A stretch of DNA of 6,498 nt, taken from the NCBI GenBank assembly GCA_945957245.1, contig CAMFLD010000167.1, forward strand, positions 1 through 6,498, read 5' to 3'. This DNA comes from an uncultured Flavobacterium sp. (GTDB lineage Bacteria; Bacteroidota; Bacteroidia; Flavobacteriales; Flavobacteriaceae). The stretch's first letter is position 1; each line of letters begins with the position of its first letter. Positions 1 through 5,067 of this stretch are shown here, piece by piece. The translations under genes were made by a program, and so were the position numbers. The notes beneath the pieces are model-generated. The model saw only the letters and a program-made list of their open reading frames with translations. It was not told the origin of the DNA and made no database searches.

Positions 1-33
1 TCGTCGGCAGCGTCAGATGTGTATAAGAGACAG
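1..33 (+). other. Illumina Nextera Read 1 transposase adapter (sequencing artefact)
   Basis: These 33 bases match the standard Nextera/Tn5 Read 1 adapter from memory over their full length. They consist of a 14-base primer part (TCGTCGGCAGCGTC) followed by the 19-base Tn5 mosaic end (AGATGTGTATAAGAGACAG). They are library-preparation sequence left by incomplete trimming, probably from mates that read through a short insert, and are not part of the organism's genome. The mosaic end should not be taken as a natural transposon end. Genomic sequence starts at 34. Confidence 0.98.
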
Positions 34-340
34 ATGTATATAATGTTGGTAATTTTTTCAAGATTCCTTTTTTATCCAATCTTTCAAAGTGAGCATATAA
101 AGAATCATTTCTTTCTAAACCAGAAAGCGACATGGCAATTTCATATTGCGCTTCAGGGTATTGCGGGTCTAATTCATCTACCTTTCTATATTCTTTTAAA
201 GCTTCTTCATATTTCTTTTCATCGTGTAATGATGAACCTTTTTTAATAAATTCCGAAGCATCATATACAATTGTATAATCAACTTGGGCAAATGACGTAA
301 CGGATACTAATAATAGGAGGGAGATAATTAAACGTTTCAT
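34..340 (-). CDS. Exported TPR-repeat protein, N-terminal part only (cut by contig edge)
   Basis: An open frame starts at the ATG complementary to 338-340 and runs without a stop for 102 codons to the adapter junction, so the 3' end is missing. Residues 1-18 form a signal peptide: a basic start (MKR), a hydrophobic core (LIISLLLLVSV) and a likely cut after SFA, before Q19, as is common in Flavobacteriia. Residues about 33-69 look like one tetratricopeptide repeat, with a helix-turn-helix pattern including KKYEEALKEYRKVDELDPQY and then PEAQYEIA. TPR proteins act as protein-binding scaffolds. This one would be exported to the periplasm or the outer membrane, but the partner is unknown and the rest of the protein may hold another domain. 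The start is supported by a good Bacteroidota promoter about 25-57 bases upstream and an A-rich leader just before the ATG. Confidence 0.85.
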
Positions 341-364
341 TTGTTTTTTATGGTTGTTAATGCT

Positions 365-398
365 CAAATATATAATAAATTGCAATCGTTGACACAAA
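365..398 (-). promoter_or_regulatory. Bacteroidota-type promoter of the TPR gene
   Basis: Read on the minus strand, TATATTTG (365-372) is a perfect match to the -7 consensus TAnnTTTG used by the Bacteroidota primary sigma factor. A TTTG -33 element lies at 395-398, with a 22-base spacer, within the reported 17-23 range. Transcription would begin about 355-360, leaving a short A-rich leader of roughly 15-20 bases before the ATG at 340. The site is predicted from sequence only. Confidence 0.6.
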
Positions 399-572
399 AA
401 GTATGCCTATTTATGAATTTTTTTGGATTCAGGATGTTTAATAAATATGAGGTATTTAGAATAATAATAATTCAATTTTAAATTTTTTACAGTAAGAATT
501 TAGGTTCTGAAAAATAATCAAAATAATCTTATTAATCATTTTCAAGTAAAAAAAATCAATTTCTACTACTTT

Positions 573-605
573 TTTGTTTTTCGTAAGAATTAATTTCTAA
601 ATTTA
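573..605 (+). promoter_or_regulatory. Candidate promoter of the large T9SS-cargo gene
   Basis: TTTG at 573-576 and TAAATTTA at 598-605 are 21 bases apart and resemble the Bacteroidota -33 and -7 boxes. The -7 box has A instead of the final G of TAnnTTTG. A transcript would start near 612 and have a leader of about 58 bases before the ATG at 670. A rival partial box, GAGCTTTG, lies at 621-628 but has no TTG at the right distance upstream. Assignment is tentative. Confidence 0.35.
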
Positions 606-669
606 CCCGATGCAATGACAGAGCTTTGATGCTAATTGTTTTATTAAAAGTTATATAAGCCTAAACGAG

Positions 670-3570
670 ATGGTTCAATTAAAAAATTATTATTTATTAG
701 TATTACTGCTATTTGCAGCTTCCGTTTATTCTCAAAGTTCTTGTCCTAATTCAGATTTTGAATCCGGAACGCTCAGTGGATGGCAGGGTCAGACAGGCTC
801 GTGCTGCCCTATTTCTACAACTCCTTCAGGAATAGTTCAGGGAAGACATACGATTATGTCGGGAACGGGAACAGACCCCAATACCTGTAATATAGTGCAT
901 GTAGTCTCTCCGGGAGGTCTTTATTCAGCAAGAGTAGGAAATGAGCAGGTAGGGGCTGAGGCTGAAACACTTTCGTACAGGCTTACTGTAACCCCATCCT
1001 CATCGCTTTTTATTTATAAATATGCTGTAGTCCTTCAGGATCCGGGACATGACCCTGCAGAACAGCCACGTTTTCAGGTAAGGGTTTTGGATTCGGCCGG
1101 GCAATTAATAGACCCAACCTGTGGCCAATACACGGTTGTTGCGGCTGTCGGTTTAGCCGGATTTCAAACCTGTCCAAACCCCGACGGGGATGTACGTTAC
1201 AGAGATTGGACTACTGTGGGGCTTAATCTGAGTTCTTACATGGGGCAAACCATTACGATTGAATTCGAAACAGGAGACTGTTCTCAGGGTGGGCATTTTG
1301 GATATGCTTATGTAGATGCTTATTGTTCTCCATTGCAGATTGGTGCGACATACTGTTCGGGTTCATTTGCTGCGCAACTTACGGCGCCAATAGGTTTCAG
1401 CTATTTGTGGAATACAGGAGCCACAACCCAATCAATAGTGGTAACCAATCCAACTGCCGGACTCAATTATTCCTGTACTCTTACTTCTGTAACCGGATGT
1501 ACGGTGGTTATTTCAACAAACCTTCAGCTTGAAGATCCTACAGCTGATTTTACCATGACCAATACTTGTTATAATAATGCCATTTTTCAGGATACTACTG
1601 TTTTGACTAATCCGACCTTATTAGATAGTTATCTATGGGATTTTGGTGATGGGACAACTTCCAATGTTCAAAATCCAACCCATGCTTTTCCGGGAACGGG
1701 AACTTATACTGTAAAGTTTACTACTTTTAATGCTTTTGGTTGTACCACAACCGCAACCAAAACAATAACAGTTTATAATCCTCCAACAGCTCAGATTACC
1801 TATGGTCAGACTAATTTTTGTACTTCCGACACAGCGCTTAAAACAATCCAGTTGACAGGAACTGACCAATATATGGGTGGAACTTACAGTGTTGATGCAG
1901 CAGGTCTTAGTTTTAATCCTGCAACAGCAGAGTTTACACCGAGTACGAGTACACCGGGAACTTATGTTATTACTTATACAATTCCAACAACCAATAATTG
2001 TACAGTACCTCCGGTTACTACAACTATTACCATTTACAGAGCGCCTCAGGCAGCTATTGCTTATTCTGCTCCGTCCTATTGCAATCTGATTACTTTTCCG
2101 CAATCGGTATCCCTGACAGGTGTAGGGATTATAACGGGAGGAACTTATACTGCTTCCCCCGCAGGATTGGCCATAGACCCTGTTAATGGTTATATATCGC
2201 CTAATTTGAGTCAAGGTGGAAATTACACAGTAACATATACGATTCCTTCGAGTGGCGGTGTATGTAGTTCAATAGCAGTGACTACGAATGTAACTATCAT
2301 AGCCGCACCAACAGCAGTAATAAATTATGCAACTCCATTCTGTGATTCACTTACTGCCCCACAACAAGTTACATTAACCGGTACCGGAATTTTTGGTGTT
2401 GGAACTTATAGTTCCTCTCCGGCGGGATTACAGCTCAATTCGACTAATGGTGAAATTATTCCTTCCCTTTCAACTCCGGGAGGATATACAGTTCAATATT
2501 ATCTTCCGGCAGCAGGTGGTTGCGGGGCTGTCACTGTAAATACAAATGTTTCTATAACGCCAATGCCAACAGCAGCTATTAGTTATGCAGACCCTTTCTG
2601 TAAATCGATAACAACTCCGGTACCTGTTACACTTACAGGAACAGGTGCTTATCTTGGAGGCACTTTTACGGCACCTAATGGAGTTACCATCAATAGTTCA
2701 ACAGGTGGAATTACACCAAGCAGCAGCGATGCCGGAACCCATCAAATTGTTTACCATATTCCGGCTACATTAGGTTGTTCACCATCTCCGGTTGATACTC
2801 CGGTTACTATTCTGCCATTACCCGAGCCGGTATTGTCCAATTTTACAATTTGTGAAGATCCGAGGGGACATGTCTTCAGGCCGGCTTTACTGGATACTGG
2901 TTTATCGGATTTACAATATAGCTGTCAGTGGTTTTTTAACGGCGCTGTAATTCCAAATGAAACAACCAATCAATATACTGCTGCTGCTCCCGGAACCTAC
3001 TCTGTATTGGTAACTAATTTGTCTACCGGTTGCGTTTCACCTATGACTAATACTACAGTCAGTACAGCAGTAACGGTTGAGGATTTTATTGCTTATGTAA
3101 CCAGCACCTTTACTGATCAAAATACTGTGACTGTATTAGTGGATGGAGGAACCGGACCCTATCTCTTTAGTATTGATGGTTCGCCGCTTCAAAGCTCTAA
3201 TGTGTTTACCCATTTGACTCCCGGCATTCATAATGTACATGTTACTGATGTAAATTACTGTACTGATGTTACTAAAAGAGTCATGGTCTTAGGTTATCCG
3301 GAGTATTTTACGCCAAATGGTGACGGGAATAATGATTATTGGAATATCTATTATTTTGACGCTCAACCTAATGCCAGAATCTATATTTACGATCGTTATG
3401 GTAAATTGCTGAAATTATTATCTCCGCAAAGCCCGGGCTGGGACGGAACTTATAATGGAAAAATGATGCCTTCAACCGATTATTGGTTCCTTGTGGAATT
3501 CAAGGATTATGATGAAACGGGACAAATGGTTTGGCAGACCTTTAAGTCACACTTTTCTATGGTACGGTAA
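670..3570 (+). CDS. Large multidomain surface/secreted protein with PKD domain, four tandem repeats and T9SS type B sorting domain
   Basis: The protein has 966 residues. Residues 1-21 are a signal peptide (hydrophobic YYLLVLLLFAASVYS, then Q22), which supports the ATG at 670. Residues about 24-220 form a jelly-roll or carbohydrate-binding-like module with many Cys and Gly, common at the N-terminus of flavobacterial gliding-associated proteins. Residues 219-291 are Ig-like (YLWNTG at 245-250). Residues 292-369 are a PKD domain with the signature WDFGDG at 323-328. Four tandem repeats follow at 373-718, then an Ig-like module (719-803) and an SprB-repeat-like module (about 803-874). Residues 876-966 form the gliding-motility-associated CHU_C / T9SS type B domain (YFTPNGDGNNDYW, IYDRYGKLL, GWDGTYNGK). 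From family knowledge, this tail directs passage through the type IX system and surface attachment or release. No catalytic domain is visible. I infer an adhesin or matrix role. The 3' end overlaps the convergent glycosylase gene by 14 bp. Confidence 0.93.
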   Translation: MVQLKNYYLLVLLLFAASVYSQSSCPNSDFESGTLSGWQGQTGSCCPISTTPSGIVQGRHTIMSGTGTDPNTCNIVHVVSPGGLYSARVGNEQVGAEAETLSYRLTVTPSSSLFIYKYAVVLQDPGHDPAEQPRFQVRVLDSAGQLIDPTCGQYTVVAAVGLAGFQTCPNPDGDVRYRDWTTVGLNLSSYMGQTITIEFETGDCSQGGHFGYAYVDAYCSPLQIGATYCSGSFAAQLTAPIGFSYLWNTGATTQSIVVTNPTAGLNYSCTLTSVTGCTVVISTNLQLEDPTADFTMTNTCYNNAIFQDTTVLTNPTLLDSYLWDFGDGTTSNVQNPTHAFPGTGTYTVKFTTFNAFGCTTTATKTITVYNPPTAQITYGQTNFCTSDTALKTIQLTGTDQYMGGTYSVDAAGLSFNPATAEFTPSTSTPGTYVITYTIPTTNNCTVPPVTTTITIYRAPQAAIAYSAPSYCNLITFPQSVSLTGVGIITGGTYTASPAGLAIDPVNGYISPNLSQGGNYTVTYTIPSSGGVCSSIAVTTNVTIIAAPTAVINYATPFCDSLTAPQQVTLTGTGIFGVGTYSSSPAGLQLNSTNGEIIPSLSTPGGYTVQYYLPAAGGCGAVTVNTNVSITPMPTAAISYADPFCKSITTPVPVTLTGTGAYLGGTFTAPNGVTINSSTGGITPSSSDAGTHQIVYHIPATLGCSPSPVDTPVTILPLPEPVLSNFTICEDPRGHVFRPALLDTGLSDLQYSCQWFFNGAVIPNETTNQYTAAAPGTYSVLVTNLSTGCVSPMTNTTVSTAVTVEDFIAYVTSTFTDQNTVTVLVDGGTGPYLFSIDGSPLQSSNVFTHLTPGIHNVHVTDVNYCTDVTKRVMVLGYPEYFTPNGDGNNDYWNIYYFDAQPNARIYIYDRYGKLLKLLSPQSPGWDGTYNGKMMPSTDYWFLVEFKDYDETGQMVWQTFKSHFSMVR
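1786..2823 (+). repeat. Four tandem protein-level repeats (85-88 residues each) in the T9SS cargo
   Basis: Units lie at 1786-2046 (residues 373-459), 2047-2310 (460-547), 2311-2568 (548-633) and 2569-2823 (634-718). Each unit opens with a strand like TAxIxYxxPFC, continues with a core LTGTGxxxGGTY and PAGLxxN, then IxPSxSxPGxYxVxYxIP, and closes before the next TA with a TxVTI strand. Every unit has one Cys near residue 11-12 and another near 70-73 (C384/C444, C471/C532, C558/C618, C644/C703), a spacing of 59-61 that suggests one disulfide per domain after export. At DNA level the copies have diverged, so duplication is not recent. The pattern is an all-beta, Ig-like surface repeat of a kind common in Flavobacteriia. 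Confidence 0.85.
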
Positions 3571-4051
3571 TAAAATCCCGAATGGTTTTCCATTCCGATA
3601 ATTTCTGTTCGAAGCTTTTACCTGCATTCGCCGGACTTGTAGATGGTAAGGTAATGTAAAAGTAATCTTTGTCGGTTTTTATGTATTTCTTAAAATAAGT
3701 GGCGGCCTTTTGACCGTTGAATCCGATAATCTTTATTTTAGGATGTTGGGATAAGAATAGGTTGAAATCATTAGGAACCTCTTTTACAATGGCACTATCA
3801 AGGCTGCCTTCTCGTTCACAAGCCTGCAATACATCCCAAACAGCGATTTTGTTTTGAAGCAGCATTTCTTTTTTAGAATCATAATTCAAAGGTAGTTCTA
3901 CTTCAAAAATAGCCGATAATAATTTCCAAAAATGGTTCCTTGGATGACCATAATATTGATTTATGGCTAATGACTTTACACCAGGCATAGTGCCTAAAAG
4001 CAATATTTGAGCATCTGGATTGGATAGTGATGGAAATGATTGAATCTTCAT
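3557..4051 (-). CDS. Hypoxanthine-DNA (deoxyinosine) glycosylase, UDG superfamily family 6
   Basis: The 164-residue protein matches the family that removes deaminated adenine (hypoxanthine) from DNA, starting base excision repair. Visible motifs: ILLLGTMPGVKS at 16-27 (superfamily motif 1 region), QYYGHPRNHFW at 32-42, VWDVL at 71-75, the strand and loop IIGFNGQKA at 108-116, and LPSTSPAN at 135-142 (motif 2 region). N39, in GHPRN, falls where I recall the essential Asn of the archaeal HDG. The length is close to what I expect for this family. I chose the ATG at 4051: the frame is open up to a TTG at 4078, but that codon lies inside a perfect -7 promoter box, and the shorter form begins right at the conserved domain. 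The substrate could also include G:U or G:T mismatches. The stop overlaps the convergent T9SS-cargo gene. Confidence 0.85.
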   Translation of the reverse strand: MKIQSFPSLSNPDAQILLLGTMPGVKSLAINQYYGHPRNHFWKLLSAIFEVELPLNYDSKKEMLLQNKIAVWDVLQACEREGSLDSAIVKEVPNDFNLFLSQHPKIKIIGFNGQKAATYFKKYIKTDKDYFYITLPSTSPANAGKSFEQKLSEWKTIRDFITVP

Positions 4052-4075
4052 CAGGAATACTATTTTATTTAATTT

Positions 4076-4083
4076 CAAAAATA
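4076..4083 (-). promoter_or_regulatory. -7 promoter box of the glycosylase gene
   Basis: On the minus strand this reads TATTTTTG, a perfect TAnnTTTG match. It would place the transcript start near 4070, giving a leader of about 20 bases to the ATG at 4051. No TTG -33 element sits at the usual distance, so the promoter may be weak or need an activator. The box also argues against the upstream TTG at 4078 as the translation start. Confidence 0.45.
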
Positions 4084-4202
4084 CTTATTTTCAAGATTAT
4101 ATTCGGATAACTGTAAAGTCAGTAATTTTATAAATAGTAGCAAATTTTGTGTAACAGACTTTATCTCTTTTTAGAAGAACTTTGAAAGAAGAAATTAAAA
4201 TC

Positions 4203-4631
4203 ATGTTCAAAATGAAACTCAATAAACCACTTAGGATTATAATAGCTGATGATGATGAAGACGACAGAGAACTCCTTAAATTTTTATTCAATCAGAATGA
4301 AAAGTTTGATTTGGTAGGGTGCTTTGATTCGCCCGTGGAAACGATAAAGGAAATTATGATTAATAAAAATGTTCCTGACGTGCTCTTGATAGATATGTAT
4401 ATGCCGTTGCTTACAGGAACTGAAGTTGTGAAGAAGCTTATTGACAGTAATGTGGGATTGGATATGCACAAGTTTGTCATTTCTACGCAAATCAATGCCA
4501 CAGAGCAGAACAAGTATCTGGATAATCCAAAAGTTCAGTTTTTAAAGAAACCTTCAACACTGGCAGAAATAAATGATCTTCCCGGAATCATTTTGGAACA
4601 TCTCGATTTTCATAATCATTTGAAAGTTTGA
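4203..4631 (+). CDS. Single-domain (CheY-like) response regulator receiver
   Basis: The 142-residue protein is one receiver domain with no DNA-binding or enzymatic output domain. It shows the acidic pocket at D16-D18 (IIIADDDEDDREL), the phospho-accepting Asp D64 in VLLIDMYMPLLTG, the Ser/Thr switch at S94 in FVIST, and the Lys-Pro pair K116-P117 in FLKKP. It would take a phosphate from a histidine kinase and act by binding a partner, as CheY or phosphorelay intermediates do. The start is ATG 4203, with ATG 4212 as an alternative. The frame also opens at TTG 4182, but the extra residues are not part of the fold. It is divergent from the glycosylase gene, sharing about 150 bases of upstream DNA. 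I see only partial -7 boxes there (AAATTTTG at 4142-4149 and GAACTTTG at 4177-4184). The downstream kinase is a possible phosphodonor, by inference from proximity. Confidence 0.9.
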   Translation: MFKMKLNKPLRIIIADDDEDDRELLKFLFNQNEKFDLVGCFDSPVETIKEIMINKNVPDVLLIDMYMPLLTGTEVVKKLIDSNVGLDMHKFVISTQINATEQNKYLDNPKVQFLKKPSTLAEINDLPGIILEHLDFHNHLKV

Positions 4632-4644
4632 ATTCAGGGTTTTC

Positions 4645-4664
4645 GTGTAGAATTTATTCTACAC
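4645..4664 (+). terminator. Hairpin just after the response regulator stop, possible terminator
   Basis: GTGTAGAAT and ATTCTACAC form a perfect 9-base inverted repeat with a 2-base centre, which folds as an 8-bp stem with a 4-base loop. It begins 13 bases after the stop codon at 4629-4631, a usual place for a transcript end. There is no T-run after it on either strand, so it is not a standard Rho-independent terminator. It could instead protect the 3' end of the mRNA or be an operator. Confidence 0.4.
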
Positions 4665-4706
4665 AAAGAATTATATAGTACTACGATATTTTTTGAGTAG
4701 AAATGT

Positions 4707-4714
4707 TAAATTTG
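4707..4714 (+). promoter_or_regulatory. Perfect -7 box (TAAATTTG) upstream of a hairpin
   Basis: TAAATTTG matches TAnnTTTG fully. A transcript from it would start about 4720, immediately before the inverted repeat at 4726-4754, so the RNA would carry a 5' hairpin. The nearest TTG upstream (4693-4695) is only 11 bases away, too close for a normal -33 element, and such boxes occur by chance in AT-rich DNA. Confidence 0.3.
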
Positions 4715-4725
4715 CCCTGTAATAC

Positions 4726-4754
4726 TGTGCCTTTCTTGCTAAAAAAAAGGCACA
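4726..4754. repeat. Inverted repeat: 9-bp stem, 11-base loop
   Basis: TGTGCCTTT (4726-4734) pairs fully with AAAGGCACA (4746-4754), leaving the loop CTTGCTAAAAA. It is the most GC-containing hairpin of the intergenic region. No T-run follows on either strand. It could be a 5' leader structure of a transcript from the -7 box at 4707-4714, or a remnant terminator. Confidence 0.5.
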
Positions 4755-4768
4755 AATTAGGGAATGTG

Positions 4769-4791
4769 TTTTTAAAAGACTCTTTTAAAAA
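4769..4791. repeat. 23-base palindrome with single central base
   Basis: TTTTTAAAAGA (4769-4779) and TCTTTTAAAAA (4781-4791) are perfect inverted copies around C4780. As RNA it is a weak A-U hairpin. As DNA its dyad symmetry would suit a dimeric regulator. The function is unknown. Confidence 0.5.
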
Positions 4792-4931
4792 TCACTAATG
4801 CAATTAAAAGAAATTACCCCAAATCTCTTTTAACATTATAATGCAAGATGTTAGTTCTGTTAATTCAAGAAGTGAAGGTTTTGACTATAAGCTTTTTATG
4901 CTTTTAGGAATCTGTTTTAAATGAGTCGGTT

Positions 4932-4939
4932 TAATTTTG
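4932..4939 (+). promoter_or_regulatory. Candidate -7 box for the histidine kinase gene
   Basis: TAATTTTG is a perfect TAnnTTTG match. At the -33 position, only CTG (4912-4914) is found, 17 bases upstream, in place of TTG. A transcript would start near 4946 and have a leader of about 120 bases before the proposed kinase start at 5068. Of the two -7 boxes in the region it is the closer to the gene. Confidence 0.35.
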
Positions 4940-5067
4940 TTTAACCTGAGCTTCTATCAATTCTGGGGGAATATTTATGAAGATTGGATGTAGTATTTAT
5001 ACTAATTCATTATTCAATTTAATATTATGTTTCGTTGGAAAAGAAAGCGGCATCAAATTTCTTTTAT

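Larger units (their letters stand above)
341..669. other. Intergenic region between divergent TPR and T9SS-cargo genes
   Basis: This very AT-rich stretch of 329 bases separates two divergently transcribed genes. I find no ORF of convincing length, no tRNA and no clear terminator hairpin, as expected between two 5' ends. It holds the TPR promoter near 365-398 and a weaker candidate promoter for the large gene at 573-605. A 9-base unit AAAATAATC occurs twice back to back (511-519 and 520-528), followed by a degenerate third copy (529-537). The word GTAAGAATT occurs at 492-500 and again at 583-591. None of these has an assigned role. Confidence 0.6.
4632..5067. other. Long intergenic/leader region before the histidine kinase
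   Basis: This stretch of about 436 bases has no convincing gene. It contains three inverted repeats (4645-4664, 4726-4754, 4769-4791) and two perfect plus-strand -7 boxes (4707-4714 and 4932-4939). Several tiny ATG frames are present: 4841-4924 (27 codons), 4977-5087 (36 codons, preceded by a GGGGGA run at 4965-4970) and 5027-5071 (14 codons). None of their products is recognisable. The region probably includes the end of the response regulator transcript and a regulated leader of the kinase gene. Confidence 0.5.

Noticed and set aside
15..33. Tn5 mosaic end as evidence of a natural transposon
   Set aside because: It is joined to the Nextera primer sequence, so it comes from library preparation and no transposase gene is present.
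19..246. Plus-strand 75-codon ORF
   Set aside because: It starts inside the sequencing adapter and is antisense to the TPR gene, which has a signal peptide and clear repeat pattern.
341..669. CRISPR array, tRNA or riboswitch in the intergenic regions
   Set aside because: I see no regularly spaced repeats, no cloverleaf with CCA-like ends and no known riboswitch core.
1633..2214. Minus-strand 193-codon ORF inside the large gene
   Set aside because: It is rich in Cys, Ser, Arg and Ile in a way that mirrors the repeated coding strand. It is a shadow of the Thr/Gly-rich repeats with no recognisable domain.
3580..3595. Hairpin GAATGG-TTTT-CCATTC near the converging gene ends
   Set aside because: The stem has only 6 bp, no T-run follows, and it lies inside the glycosylase coding region, so I do not call it a terminator.
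4097..4513. Minus-strand ORFs antisense to the response regulator
   Set aside because: The plus-strand frame has all key receiver residues, while the antisense frames are low-complexity or without motifs.
4841..4924. 27-codon ORF (MQDVSSVNSRSEG...) in the intergenic region
   Set aside because: It has no recognisable product, no ribosome-binding signal and no context. Short frames of this size are expected by chance.
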